The position numbers were made by a program, and so were the translations under genes. Of a DNA stretch of 64,000 nt, positions 1-9,197 are shown piece after piece (position 1 is the first letter of the stretch; every line of letters begins with the position of its first letter). Under the pieces are notes generated by a model, which saw nothing but the letters and a program-made list of their open reading frames with translations, did no database searches and was not told the DNA's origin. This DNA comes from Hyphomicrobium zavarzinii ATCC 27496 (lineage in GTDB: Bacteria; Pseudomonadota; Alphaproteobacteria; Rhizobiales; Hyphomicrobiaceae), in contig NZ_KB911265.1 of NCBI RefSeq assembly GCF_000383415.1, forward strand, positions 22,062-86,061. The letters run 5' to 3'.

Positions 1-11
1 CTTCGTCGGCG

Positions 12-2546
12 TCAATTACGCGCCAATCGTGCTGGATCGGGGCGCGCTGTGTCGAGGGTGGCGTTTGCGGGGGCATTCCGGTTCTGCTCAAGACCACGTT
101 CCGGGAACCGTACCGTGACCTTGGTTCCTCTTCCAGGCTCGCTGTCGAGCATCATGTCGCCCCCGTGGAGGTCCACCAGGCTCTTGACGATGGAGAGGCC
201 GAGCCCTGCCCCACGGTGCTTGGAGCCCTGGCTGCGGCTCTCGAAGCGCTCGAAAATGCGCCGCTGCTGCTCCTTGGGGATGCCAACGCCCTGATCTTCC
301 ACCGAGAACACCATGGCGCCATCCTCCCGCCAGCAGGAGAGGTGGATGACCCCTTCGGGCTTCGAGAACCCGACGGCGTTGGACAGCAGGTTGTAGAGCA
401 CCTGGCGCACGCGCTGCTCGTCGGCGGTGAAGGTGACCGCATCGTCCGCGATGGCGATGTCGAGCGTGAGGCGGGCGCGGGCTGCGCGCTCGCGGACGCC
501 GTTGATGGCGAGATCGATCACCGCTCGCACGTTCACGGCGTCGAGCTTCAGCTCCAGCCCACCGGCATCGATGGTGGCGAGATCGAGGATGTCGTCGATG
601 ATGGCGAGCAGCGTTTTGGACGAGAAGGCGATGTCATCGAGATATTCACGCTGACGCGGCGTGAGGGAGCCGAAGATCGGATTGGCCAACAGCTCGCTGA
701 AGCCGATGATGTTGGTCAGTGGCGTGCGCAGCTCGTAGGAGATGTGGCCGATGAACTGGTTCTTCAGCTTGTCGGCGGTCACGAGTGCTTCGTTGCGCTC
801 GATGAGGGCACGCTCGTAGCGTTTCGAATCCGTCACGTCGACGAAGGTGAGCAGCGTGCCGCCATCCGGCAGCGGCGTCACCGCGTAGTCGATCACGCTG
901 CTGTCGGGGCGCACCATCTGGCCTTCGAGCGGCTCACGCTGCTCGAACGAGGTCACTGAGCGGCTGATCTCCGACCACGTGGCCATCTCGCCATAGAGCA
1001 CCTGCGTGACGCGGATGAACTCATCGATGTGCGGGCTTTCGGCAAGCTGGGGGCGCGAAAGCTTCCAGATCGAGGCAAAGGCCGAGTTGAAAAGCGACAG
1101 GCGGCCGTCGGTGGCGAACACCGCGACGCCTTCCTTGAGGCTGTTCAGCGTCTCGGTCTGCACGCTGATGAGCGCGTTATACCGGCTCTCGAGCGCGATG
1201 CGCTCGGTCTCGTCTTGATAGAGGTAGGTGACGCCGCCATCCGGTCGTTGTGCGGCCATGACATGGAGATCGCGGCCGTCGGGCAGATGCCACCAGTCCT
1301 CGTGCTCGGTGTCCTCCTTGTAGCACTTGAGGACCTTGGACTTCCATTCGCGGTAATTCACCACCTCGGGCAAGCGGCCGAGCTCACGCAGCCGGTCGAG
1401 CACGGTTCCGTCGCGCGGGTTGGTCGCCAGCCAATCGGCATCGAGCCGCCAGAGCTTCTGATACGCCGCGTTGAAGAACGTGAGCTTCTGCTCGGAGTTG
1501 AAAATGGCAACCGCCGTCGCCACGCGATCCAGCGTGCGGTCGTATGCGGCGATCTGGCGATCCAGCTCGCCCTTCGCGGTTTCGAGATCGGCGACGTCGA
1601 TGGCGGCGCCGGCGGTGGCATCGCCGAGCGGCAGAACCGTGACCTCGTGCGTCTTGCGCTCGGAGCCGACGACGAGCGGCATGCGCTCCTTGAAGGTCTG
1701 GCCGGTTTTCAGAACGCGCGACACGGCCTTGCGCTGGCGGGATTCGAGCAGCTCGATCTGGCTGTCGATGACCTCGGTCTCGTTCTCCGCGTCCACGGCC
1801 TTCACGTAGGCGCTGTTGACCCAGGTCAGCCGCCCGCTCGCGTCGTGCAGCCAGGCAGGGTGGGGCAGCGCGCTCAGAAGCGCGCGGCTCGAGCGCACGT
1901 CACGCGCGAGACGCATGTGCTGATCGAGAATGACGGAGAGATCGCGCTTGTAGCCGGCGACGTCCTTGAAGCGCAACACCGCGCGGCCGCCCGCAGCGCG
2001 CCCGTCCGCTTCCACGTGACCACCGGCTGCGGTCTTCAGAATGAGATTGAAGGCACGCCCTTCGGCAAGCAGACCGTCGAGCGCGGACTTGAGCGCCGCG
2101 GTGCTCTTCTGGTCGAGCCAGAAGTTGAAACGCACGAGCTCCACCGAATTGGCCGGAAGCCCCGGTACGCCCGCGAGCGTGTTGGTGACGACGGAGAAGC
2201 CCTTACCCTGCTCCCAGTGCATGAGAACCTGCGGCTCGGCCTTGATCAACGCCTCGGCGGCGGCGAGCGCGCGGCGCAGGTCGCGGGCTTCGTCCTGGGC
2301 GCGGCCGGTCTGGCGGCGCAGGCTCGTGATGGTCTGGTAGAGCAGATACAGCGCGCCCGCCGCACCTGCCGCCACCAGCGCGGCCAAAATCCACGGGCCA
2401 CCCGGCAGGCCGCCTTCCTCCATCATCCGGCGGCCGGAGGCGAGCGTAGCCGTCAGCACGGTCACGCAGGCGAGGCTCGCCAGGATGAGCATGATGAGCT
2501 CGACCCTGGTGTTCTGCCGCTCTGGCGTGGGGCTCTTGGTTGGCAT
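12..2546 (-). CDS. divL: DivL-like PAS sensor kinase with Tyr at the phosphoacceptor site
   Basis: 844-residue membrane sensor kinase. Two hydrophobic segments lie near residues 16-38 and 51-71, followed by several PAS-like segments (about 210-580), a HisKA dimerisation domain (about 590-660) and a HATPase domain with DQGVGIP and GAGLGLSIV boxes (about 700-815). The H-box reads ISYELRTPL, so Tyr604 (codon 735-737) stands where histidine kinases carry His; this is the hallmark of DivL, which in Caulobacter acts with DivK and CckA in cell-cycle control. Its place downstream of ahcY fits the Hyphomicrobiales arrangement. The catalytic ATP-binding boxes look intact. No strong ribosome site precedes the ATG. 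Family assignment is firm; the DivL role is inferred from the Tyr and the architecture. Confidence 0.85.
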   Translation of the reverse strand: MPTKSPTPERQNTRVELIMLILASLACVTVLTATLASGRRMMEEGGLPGGPWILAALVAAGAAGALYLLYQTITSLRRQTGRAQDEARDLRRALAAAEALIKAEPQVLMHWEQGKGFSVVTNTLAGVPGLPANSVELVRFNFWLDQKSTAALKSALDGLLAEGRAFNLILKTAAGGHVEADGRAAGGRAVLRFKDVAGYKRDLSVILDQHMRLARDVRSSRALLSALPHPAWLHDASGRLTWVNSAYVKAVDAENETEVIDSQIELLESRQRKAVSRVLKTGQTFKERMPLVVGSERKTHEVTVLPLGDATAGAAIDVADLETAKGELDRQIAAYDRTLDRVATAVAIFNSEQKLTFFNAAYQKLWRLDADWLATNPRDGTVLDRLRELGRLPEVVNYREWKSKVLKCYKEDTEHEDWWHLPDGRDLHVMAAQRPDGGVTYLYQDETERIALESRYNALISVQTETLNSLKEGVAVFATDGRLSLFNSAFASIWKLSRPQLAESPHIDEFIRVTQVLYGEMATWSEISRSVTSFEQREPLEGQMVRPDSSVIDYAVTPLPDGGTLLTFVDVTDSKRYERALIERNEALVTADKLKNQFIGHISYELRTPLTNIIGFSELLANPIFGSLTPRQREYLDDIAFSSKTLLAIIDDILDLATIDAGGLELKLDAVNVRAVIDLAINGVRERAARARLTLDIAIADDAVTFTADEQRVRQVLYNLLSNAVGFSKPEGVIHLSCWREDGAMVFSVEDQGVGIPKEQQRRIFERFESRSQGSKHRGAGLGLSIVKSLVDLHGGDMMLDSEPGRGTKVTVRFPERGLEQNRNAPANATLDTARPDPARLARN

Positions 2547-2721
2547 CGATCTCGGGGTTTTTCAGGCCATGAGGCCGCGGCGCCGGAAAAGGACGCTGCG
2601 AATCGCTTCCGAAGTATGAGGAGCTTCGGGGGCCGATGCCAGCCCATCCAGGGCACAGCGTGGCGGCCAAAAGAGCCGTTGCGGGGCGCGGCTATGCCCT
2701 CCGCCTGATTCGCTGCATCAC

Positions 2722-2760
2722 AAAAAAGAAAAACCCGCGAGCGGCAGCGCCCGCGGGTTT
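2722..2760 (-). terminator. Rho-independent terminator of ahcY
   Basis: An inverted repeat AACCCGCG...CGCGGGTT is followed on the minus strand by a T-rich tract (seen as A-rich at 2722-2733). It lies 27 bases past the ahcY stop codon and should end the ahcY transcript before divL. Confidence 0.85.
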
Positions 2761-2786
2761 CGTTCGTTATCGGATCGCTTCTGCGA

Positions 2787-4193
2787 TCAGTAGCGATAGT
2801 GATCCGCCTTGTAGGGGCCTTCGACCGGCACGCCGATGTAGTCCGCCTGCTCAGGACGCAGCTTGGTGAGCTTCACGCCGAGCTTCTCGAGGTGGAGGGC
2901 GGCGACCTTCTCGTCCAGCACCTTCGGCAGCGTGTAGACCTTCTTCTCGTACTTGCCGGGGTTGGCCCAGAGGTCGATCTGCGCCAGCGTCTGGTTCGAG
3001 AACGACGACGACATGACGAACGACGGATGCCCCATGGCGTTGCCGAGGTTCACGAGGCGGCCTTCAGACAACAGGATGATGCGGTTGCCCGAGGGGAACT
3101 CGATCTCGTCCACCTGCGGCTTGATGTTGGTCCACTTGAAGTTCTTGAGGCCCGCAACCTGGATCTCGTTGTCGAAGTGGCCGATGTTGCAGACGATGGC
3201 GCGATCCTTCATCTGCCGCATGTGCTCGACGGTGATGATGTCCTTGTTGCCGGTGGCCGTGACGTAGATGTCGGCGCGGCTGAACACGTCCTCGATGGTC
3301 GCGACCTCGTAGCCTTCCATCGATGCCTGCAGAGCGCAGATCGGATCGATCTCGGAGACGATGACGCGCGCGCCGGCCTGGCGGAGCGAAGCGGCCGAGC
3401 CCTTGCCGACGTCGCCGAAGCCCGCGACGAAAGCGACCTTGCCGGCCAGCATCACGTCGGTTGCGCGGCGGATGGCATCGACGAGAGATTCGCGGCAGCC
3501 GTAGAGATTGTCGAACTTCGACTTGGTGACGCTGTCGTTGACGTTGATGGCCGGGAACAGGAGCTGGTTCTGCTCAGCGAGCTTGTAGAGGCGGTGAACG
3601 CCGGTGGTGGTCTCCTCGGACACGCCGCGGATGGAGGTCGCCACGTGAGCGAACCAGCCCGAGGGCTTCTCCTTGAGCAGGCGCTTGATGAGGGCGAAGA
3701 AGATCTCTTCCTCCTCGGAGCCCGGCTTGTCGAGGAAGGCGGTGTCGCCGTTCTCGGCGCGCAGGCCGTGGTGGACGAGCATGGTGGCATCGCCGCCGTC
3801 ATCGAGGATCATGTTGGGAACCCCACCGCCGTGCCAGTCGAAGAGGCGGGCGGTGTAGTCCCAGTACTCGACCAGCGTCTCGCCCTTGTAGGCGAACACC
3901 GGCGTGCCGGCCGCCGCGATGGCGGCCGCGGCGTGGTCCTGCGTCGAGAAGATGTTGCAGGAGACCCAGCGCACGTCGGCGCCGAGGGCCTTCAGCGTCT
4001 CGATCAGAACCGCGGTCTGGATGGTCATGTGGAGCGAGCCCGCGATGCGCGCGCCCTTGAGCGGCTGCTTGGGGCCGTACTCGGCGCGGATCGCCATCAG
4101 GCCCGGCATTTCCGTTTCCGCAAGCTCGATCTCCTTGCGGCCGAAGGCTGCGAGCGAGATGTCCTTGACGATGTAGTCCTTGGAGGCGGTCAT
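2787..4193 (-). CDS. ahcY: Adenosylhomocysteinase
   Basis: S-adenosylhomocysteine hydrolase, 468 residues, splits SAH to homocysteine and adenosine in the cytosolic methyl cycle, using bound NAD. The NAD site [10 protein letters not shown] is at residues 258-267 and the conserved C-terminal KADHYRY is present. I chose the start at MTASKDY because GGGA lies about 8 bases upstream and homologues begin this way; a longer frame from 4229 adds 12 unlikely residues. A strong terminator follows. Methylotrophs and cell-cycle methylation both make heavy use of SAM, but nothing here shows specific control. No SAH riboswitch could be recognised upstream. Confidence 0.97.
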   Translation of the reverse strand: MTASKDYIVKDISLAAFGRKEIELAETEMPGLMAIRAEYGPKQPLKGARIAGSLHMTIQTAVLIETLKALGADVRWVSCNIFSTQDHAAAAIAAAGTPVFAYKGETLVEYWDYTARLFDWHGGGVPNMILDDGGDATMLVHHGLRAENGDTAFLDKPGSEEEEIFFALIKRLLKEKPSGWFAHVATSIRGVSEETTTGVHRLYKLAEQNQLLFPAINVNDSVTKSKFDNLYGCRESLVDAIRRATDVMLAGKVAFVAGFGDVGKGSAASLRQAGARVIVSEIDPICALQASMEGYEVATIEDVFSRADIYVTATGNKDIITVEHMRQMKDRAIVCNIGHFDNEIQVAGLKNFKWTNIKPQVDEIEFPSGNRIILLSEGRLVNLGNAMGHPSFVMSSSFSNQTLAQIDLWANPGKYEKKVYTLPKVLDEKVAALHLEKLGVKLTKLRPEQADYIGVPVEGPYKADHYRY

Positions 4194-4410
4194 GGGGGTC
4201 CCTTTTTCGAGCGTTTCCCGAGAGACCAATGGCTCATCGGGCCGAAAGTCCGCCCTCCTATAGCCGCGCCGTCCGCTCCTCGCAATAAGATATAAACAAG
4301 TCCTTATGTCCCCGCGACGGGATGCCTTAGAGGGGACCGGCCATGGATTTCGGCAAAGGGCCGGTTTTAGCCCACCGGGTGCAGCGCCTTAGGCGTTTCA
4401 ATCCTGGCGT

Positions 4411-4440
4411 GTCTGGATCCCGGCCTCCGCCGGGATGACG
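4411..4440 (+). repeat. Dispersed palindromic element, copy 1
   Basis: GTCTGGATCCCGG-CCTCCG-CCGGGATGACG type palindrome. The same design, with compensating changes in the arms, recurs at 4659, 4726, 20399 and 20473. Confidence 0.75.
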
Positions 4441-4658
4441 TCGAAAGGAAGCCACCGCTTCACTCCTTTGGCAGCCACCCGCCTGCGCGGCATGCGGCAG
4501 ACGAATCTGGACCCCGACCGTCCCTGCGAAGCATGGTTCCGCCATGACCGCGAAGGACGGCGAGCGCTCGTCACCCAAATTCCCGCATGCGTTCTGCGGA
4601 GGCCCGTTTTCCACCAAACCCTGGGCCACAGACCCCATTCTCGTTTCGGCTTCAATGT

Positions 4659-4688
4659 GTCTGGACCCCGACCTTCGTCGGGGTGACG
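4659..4688 (+). repeat. Dispersed palindromic element, copy 2
   Basis: Starts GTCTGGACCCCGA and ends TCGGGGTGACG, with arms that pair with each other. Same orientation as copy 1 and preceded by TTCAATGT, which resembles the TTTGATGT before the copy at 20473. Confidence 0.75.
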
Positions 4689-4725
4689 GATGAGAGGGTA
4701 GTCAATCCGGTGCAACAAATTCCAA

Positions 4726-4753
4726 CGTCATCCCGGCGGAGGCCGGGATCCAG
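4726..4753 (-). repeat. Dispersed palindromic element, copy 3
   Basis: CGTCATCCCGG...CCGGGATCCAG, the reverse orientation of copy 1 with identical arm sequence. Copies 1 and 3 could pair with each other across about 300 bases. Confidence 0.75.
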
Positions 4754-4929
4754 TCACGCGTGCCGCATTGGCGGCAGGCGGGTTGCGATGACGAGGGGAG
4801 GTCAAGGAGTGGAAGGACGACGCCGTCCTAGGTCCGTGGCAGGCCTGACTTTGTCACAGGTCGGCTCTGGGTACGGGAGTGGCCACGTTCGGCAGAGGCA
4901 CCGCGCCTTGCGGGACGCAAGCGCCGCGA

Positions 4930-5235
4930 TCAGTCTTCCTCGGCCAGTTCCTCGCCGAAGCCGGTTTCCACCAGATTGACGAGGGCTTCCAGCGCTTCGG
5001 GGCCTTCCGCACCCTCGGCGGTGATGTACAGCGTCGAGCCGGGGCCAGCGGCGAGCATCATGAGGCCCATGATGGATGTGCCGCCCACGGTCTGTCCGTC
5101 GCGCGTGACGGTGACAGCCGCTTCATAGTTCTCGGCGAGTTTCACGAACTTGGCGGACGCGCGGGCGTGCAGGCCCTTGCGGTTCACGACCGTAACGACG
5201 GCCTCGGGACGCTTGCTGTCTCGGATCTCGGGCAT
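4930..5235 (-). CDS. ptsH: HPr-like phosphocarrier protein
   Basis: 101-residue HPr. The phosphoacceptor His23 lies in NRKGLHARAS and the regulatory Ser54 in TSIMGLMML, the site HprK phosphorylates. It sits 19 bases downstream of the EIIA gene and in one cluster with hprK and chvG/chvI. In Hyphomicrobiales this PTS has no sugar permease in the cluster and is regulatory, with phosphate coming from EI-Ntr encoded elsewhere. The C-terminus is acidic (EELAEED). Identification is secure. Confidence 0.95.
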   Translation of the reverse strand: MPEIRDSKRPEAVVTVVNRKGLHARASAKFVKLAENYEAAVTVTRDGQTVGGTSIMGLMMLAAGPGSTLYITAEGAEGPEALEALVNLVETGFGEELAEED

Positions 5236-5254
5236 TCGCGCGTCCCGTCACACT

Positions 5255-5659
5255 CTATTGCTCGCCCGACAATTCCTGACTGGCGACCTTAATGTACTTG
5301 CGCCCTGCTTCGCGGGCCAGAGTTACCGCCTCGTCCAGCGGCACCTCCTCGCGCAGCCCGGCAAGCTTCACCAGGATCGGCAGATTGATGCCGGCAATGA
5401 TCTCCACCTTGGCCTCGTCCATGACGGAGATGGCAAGGTTGGACGGGGTGCCTCCGAACATGTCGGTGAGGATGATGACGCCGGACCCGGTTTCCGTGCG
5501 GCGGACCGCTTCCAGGATCTCGCTGCGGCGCGCTTCCATGTCGTCCTCGGGACCGATCGAGATGGTCTCGAGCTGGGTTTGAGGCCCGACGATGTGTTCG
5601 AGTGCCGCCCGGAATTCGACTGCCAAGCCACCATGGGTGACGATCACGAGTCCGATCAT
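5255..5659 (-). CDS. manX: PTS mannose-type EIIA component
   Basis: 134-residue EIIA-Man domain that accepts phosphate from HPr at His9 (VTHGGLA); the conserved LTDMFGGTPSN stretch follows at about residues 64-74. No EIIB or EIIC gene is nearby, so it most likely has a regulatory role, as in related rhizobia where it affects ChvG/ChvI-linked metabolism. It lies between hprK and ptsH on the same strand. The 196-base gap to hprK may hold its own promoter. Confidence 0.93.
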   Translation of the reverse strand: MIGLVIVTHGGLAVEFRAALEHIVGPQTQLETISIGPEDDMEARRSEILEAVRRTETGSGVIILTDMFGGTPSNLAISVMDEAKVEIIAGINLPILVKLAGLREEVPLDEAVTLAREAGRKYIKVASQELSGEQ

Positions 5660-5855
5660 CGAGCTGTGCCGAAATTGTTTCGAGTTCGCATATGCCGAGC
5701 GCTGGCCCGATGTCGGGGGCGTCCCCTAAGTCTCCTTGGCGTCACGACAATCTCCGTGGTGTCATGATGCTTGCGGCAGCCGCCGCCCCGTCTTGTACGG
5801 CGGGCCGGAGACTTACAGGGGTTCGCGGGCAAAGCAAGGGGTTTCCTGCTCACAC

Positions 5856-6335
5856 TCACGGGGGAGTTAATATCGCCGGGGCCGCATCGAGAGCCAGAAC
5901 CAGCTTGAGAGGAGCAGAGGGTTCGAACGCCGCGAGGCGCACGACGGGCACAGACAGGCCGAAAAAGGTCTCCCGCCTCTCCTCCAGCGGATAGCGAGGG
6001 ACCTCGGCCGCGGGGACGAGATCCACGACCAGCGCCAGCAACGCCGAAGGGCAATACGGAAGCTGCACGATGCCGAGGCCCCGAACCTCGATTTTACCGG
6101 CAATCGTGGGTGGCGGGGTGACCTCGATACCGCCCGGGGTAGAGACCAGACGCACCTGATCGTCGGAGAGAAGCTCGACACGGTGGGTGAGATGCGCGAG
6201 CCGGGGCGTCGCGATGGCGCGCAGGGCGAGGTCCGATTTTCCGGATCCCGACGGGCCGCGGATCAGCGCAGCCTTGCCGCCCAAGGCCACCGCCGTCGCG
6301 TGGACGAGATCAGCCGCGCTCTCGGATTGGCTCAT
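5856..6335 (-). CDS. hprK: HPr kinase/phosphorylase, short alphaproteobacterial form
   Basis: About 159 residues, roughly half the length of the Firmicutes enzyme because the N-terminal domain is missing, as is usual in alphaproteobacteria. The P-loop GPSGSGKS is near residues 27-34 and the family stretch around EVPRYPLEERRE is in the C-terminal part. It phosphorylates HPr on Ser54. The start could be the ATG at 6335 or a GTG at 6356; both overlap the end of chvG, which suggests translational coupling. I prefer the ATG because homologues start close to it, though GGAG is 13 bases away. Confidence 0.9.
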   Translation of the reverse strand: MSQSESAADLVHATAVALGGKAALIRGPSGSGKSDLALRAIATPRLAHLTHRVELLSDDQVRLVSTPGGIEVTPPPTIAGKIEVRGLGIVQLPYCPSALLALVVDLVPAAEVPRYPLEERRETFFGLSVPVVRLAAFEPSAPLKLVLALDAAPAILTPP

Positions 6336-8232
6336 GATACCGATCCGCTCCCGCACGCCGGCCGCTCGTGACGCCAGCGCGGGCCGAGCTCAGAAGTCCC
6401 GGAAGCCGCACGACGAAACGCCCGCCACGCTTCTTGCCGTCACCCTTCACATTCTCCGCGTAGATCTCGCCGCCGTGGGCGCGGATGATCTCACGTGAGA
6501 TCGAGAGGCCGAGGCCCGAGTTCTTGCCACGGGTCGCCTCGGTGTCGGGGCGGTCCGTGTAGAAGCGGTCGAAGATGATCTCCAGGCGGTCGTCGGGAAT
6601 ACCGGGACCTTCGTCCTCGACGGAAAGCTCCACCATGCCGTCGACACGGCTGACATGCACGGAAACGGCCTTTCCTTCGGGCGAGAAGGAGATGGCGTTG
6701 TCGACAAGATTGGTCAGCACCTGACCGAGCCGGCCCGCATGGCCGTTGACGAGGAAAGCGCCGTCGAAGGGCGCGGGGACGATGGTGGTCTCCACGCGGC
6801 GCGTATCGCCGGACAGGATATCGCGGAAGATCTGGGTGACGCTGGCGACCACGCTGGTCGCGTCCAGGGGACCCATCTGCTGGCGGGCCAGCTCCGCATC
6901 GAGGCGGGAGGCGTTGGAGACGTCGGTGATGAGACGATTGAGCCGCTTCAGCTCGTTCTGGATCTGCTTCACGACCTCCTTACGCTGATCCTCGGTCTTG
7001 GCGTAGGCGAGGGATTCCGCCATCGAGCGCGCGGCGGTCAGCGGGTTCTTCAATTCGTGCGCGACGTCGGCTGCGAAGCTTTCGCTCGCCTCCACGCGCC
7101 GATAGAGAGCGGCGGTCATGGCCGAGAAGGCTGAGGCCATCTGGCCGACCTCGTCGGTGCGTTGGGCGAAGTCCGGCAGCTCGTGGCGCGCGCTGATGTT
7201 GCGGCTCACGAGCTCGGCCGCGGCGGAGAGACGGCGGATCGGGCCTGCAACGGTTCGGGCCAGCATCAATGCGCTCAGCAGCGTCGCGAGGATCGCAAAG
7301 GCAGCCAGGAGCCAGATCTGGTCACGCTGGTCGGACAGGATCTGGTCGATCTCGCCCGGTGGCGTCGACATCAGCAGCACGCCCTGCACAACAGACGCGC
7401 GCTGGATCGGTACGGCGGTTGAGACGATCTGCTCGCCCTTCTCGTTGAGCAGAAGCATGGCGGTCGCGGTGCCTTGCAGCGCCATCCTCACCTCGGGATA
7501 GGAGGTGCCGTTGGCGTTGCCGATCTCCCGGTAAACCGGCAGATCCTCATTCATGAGCATCCAGGACTTGAGGCGAGTCCAGAAGTTCTTCGTGCGGGTC
7601 TTGCTGTCGCCGCTCACCTTCGGCTCGTGGCGCGAAAGCTGGCCGCGCTTCAGCAGCGTGGCCGAGTCCATCACCAGCGTTCCGTCGCGGCTGTAGACGC
7701 GGGCGCGGCGCGTGGTCGGCTGAATGAGACGGCGCAGAATGGGCGCCACGCGCTCCGGCCGGATGGACAACTCGTGCGCGGTGAAAGCCACGTCGTCCGG
7801 GGGAGCGGCCTTCTCGTTCGAGGGCAGGCTATCGGTATGGATGATCAGGCGGCCGGTCTCGACACGGGCATCGCCCGCGATGGCGGCAGCGATGATCTCG
7901 CCCTGAACGCGCAGCGACTCGCGCTTAGCGTCGATCAGCCAGGCATTGTTTTCGCTGAAATAAAGGATGCCGCCGATCATCACGACAAGACCGGCGAGAC
8001 TGGCGACCAGGATGCGCCGCAAAAGGCTTCCGCTGACGAACCGTACGACCGGGAATGCGCGCCACCAGCGGCCGAACCCGGTCGCGGCTGCCTGAGACTC
8101 GGGAGGCGCGGGCTTTCTGCGCAGGAAGTAGCGAGACCGCGCAGCCAGCGACGTCATCCACCGGCGCACGCCGGCTACCATGGCCTCGGGCCCGGTAACA
8201 TCAGCCGGCGTTCGCTCGGTCTCGAGCGCCAT
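6310..8232 (-). CDS. chvG: Envelope-stress sensor histidine kinase ChvG (ExoS)
   Basis: 640 residues: a cytosolic N-terminus, a transmembrane segment at about 74-93, a periplasmic sensor domain (about 100-300), a second transmembrane segment at about 306-326, HAMP, HisKA with phosphoacceptor His392 (ADVAHELKNP) and a HATPase domain (VEDEGPGIPDD). It signals to ChvI, encoded 108 bases upstream. In rhizobia ChvG responds to acid and envelope stress and is held back by periplasmic ExoR. The hprK start overlaps its end. Identification rests on domain order and this very conserved neighbourhood. Confidence 0.94.
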   Translation of the reverse strand: MALETERTPADVTGPEAMVAGVRRWMTSLAARSRYFLRRKPAPPESQAAATGFGRWWRAFPVVRFVSGSLLRRILVASLAGLVVMIGGILYFSENNAWLIDAKRESLRVQGEIIAAAIAGDARVETGRLIIHTDSLPSNEKAAPPDDVAFTAHELSIRPERVAPILRRLIQPTTRRARVYSRDGTLVMDSATLLKRGQLSRHEPKVSGDSKTRTKNFWTRLKSWMLMNEDLPVYREIGNANGTSYPEVRMALQGTATAMLLLNEKGEQIVSTAVPIQRASVVQGVLLMSTPPGEIDQILSDQRDQIWLLAAFAILATLLSALMLARTVAGPIRRLSAAAELVSRNISARHELPDFAQRTDEVGQMASAFSAMTAALYRRVEASESFAADVAHELKNPLTAARSMAESLAYAKTEDQRKEVVKQIQNELKRLNRLITDVSNASRLDAELARQQMGPLDATSVVASVTQIFRDILSGDTRRVETTIVPAPFDGAFLVNGHAGRLGQVLTNLVDNAISFSPEGKAVSVHVSRVDGMVELSVEDEGPGIPDDRLEIIFDRFYTDRPDTEATRGKNSGLGLSISREIIRAHGGEIYAENVKGDGKKRGGRFVVRLPGLLSSARAGVTSGRRAGADRYHEPIRERG

Positions 8233-8340
8233 AAACCCTCCATTGCCGACCGAATGTCTCGATCAGCCCGGTTCACCACTTTTCCTGTAGCCCTCGCCCG
8301 TCCGGACGCGCATCCGGACACTTCGGGCGGTCCGGCCAGG

Positions 8341-9048
8341 CTACGCTTCCTTGAAGCGGTAGCCTACGCCATAAAGCGTCTCGATGACGTCGAAATCGTC
8401 GTCGACTTGCTTGAATTTCTTGCGCAACCGCTTGATATGGCTGTCGATCGTGCGGTCATCGACGTAGACCTGATCATCGTAAGCCGCGTCCATCAGCGCG
8501 TCGCGCGTCTTCACCACGCCCGGGCGGTGGGCGAGCGCCTGAAGGATCAGGAACTCGGTGACGGTGAGCGTGACCGGGCGGTTGTCCCAATGGCAGGTGT
8601 GGCGCTCCGGATCGAGCTTCAGCTTGCCGCGCTCCAGGATGTGGGCGACGGTCGGCTCCGGGGCCTGGCCATCCTTCGGCTGAAGGCGGCGGAGAATCGC
8701 CCGCACGCGCTCGACGATGAGGCGCTGCGAGAAGGGTTTGGCGATGTAGTCGTCCGCGCCCATTTTCAGGCCGAACAGCTCGTCAATCTCCTCGTCCTTC
8801 GAGGTCAGGAAGATGACGGGCATATCCGATTGCTGGCGGACGCGGCGCAGAAGCTCCATCCCGTCCATGCGGGGCATCTTGATGTCGAAGATGCCGAGAT
8901 CGGCAGGATCTTCAGTGAGGGCCTCCAATGCGGAAGCTCCGTCGCTATAGGTCCGAACCTTGTAACCTTCAGCCTCGAGCGCCATACCAAGCGAGGTCAG
9001 AATGTTCCGCTCGTCATCGACCAGCGCAATCGTGCTTTTCTCTTTCAT
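8341..9048 (-). CDS. chvI: Response regulator ChvI, OmpR/PhoB family
   Basis: 235 residues with a receiver domain (Asp11/Asp12 acidic pair, phosphoacceptor Asp55 in [11 protein letters not shown], Lys104 in AKPF) and a C-terminal winged-helix DNA-binding domain. Partner of ChvG; in rhizobia it controls exopolysaccharide, motility and acid-response genes. It heads the minus-strand cluster, so the 149 bases between it and the HugZ-like gene should hold the promoter. Confidence 0.95.
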   Translation of the reverse strand: MKEKSTIALVDDERNILTSLGMALEAEGYKVRTYSDGASALEALTEDPADLGIFDIKMPRMDGMELLRRVRQQSDMPVIFLTSKDEEIDELFGLKMGADDYIAKPFSQRLIVERVRAILRRLQPKDGQAPEPTVAHILERGKLKLDPERHTCHWDNRPVTLTVTEFLILQALAHRPGVVKTRDALMDAAYDDQVYVDDRTIDSHIKRLRKKFKQVDDDFDVIETLYGVGYRFKEA

Positions 9049-9197
9049 GTCCCGATTATCCTCGCGGCACCCTAAACCGTAGATGGCGCTTTATGGTCCC
9101 AAGGTGGATCAATTGTGGCAGGAACCTTCCTACGTGCCGACGTCTGAACCCAGTCTGAACGGCCCCTGGGCCCTGAAACAAACCAAGTGAGATCCTA

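Larger units (their letters stand above)
4194..4929. other. Long intergenic region with palindromic repeats
   Basis: 736 bases between ahcY and ptsH without a credible gene. Near the ahcY start there is an AT-rich patch (about 4284-4306) that probably holds its promoter. The rest carries three copies of a short palindromic element (4411-4440, 4659-4688, 4726-4753). Reading frames through this part have no family resemblance and overlap the repeats. Confidence 0.7.

Noticed and set aside
1029..2708. Plus-strand frame of 559 codons opposite the DivL-like gene
   Set aside because: Antisense shadow in GC-rich DNA; Arg/His/Leu-rich with no family motif, while the minus strand encodes clear kinase domains.
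2799..4295. Plus-strand frame of 498 codons opposite ahcY
   Set aside because: Exact antisense of a confirmed gene, low-complexity Val/Asp/Arg-rich product.
4194..4330. SAH riboswitch upstream of ahcY
   Set aside because: I could not find the conserved core or its pairing; only an AT-rich promoter-like patch is visible.
5918..5932. GGTTCGAAC-like T-loop of a tRNA
   Set aside because: It lies inside hprK and no cloverleaf arms can be drawn around it.
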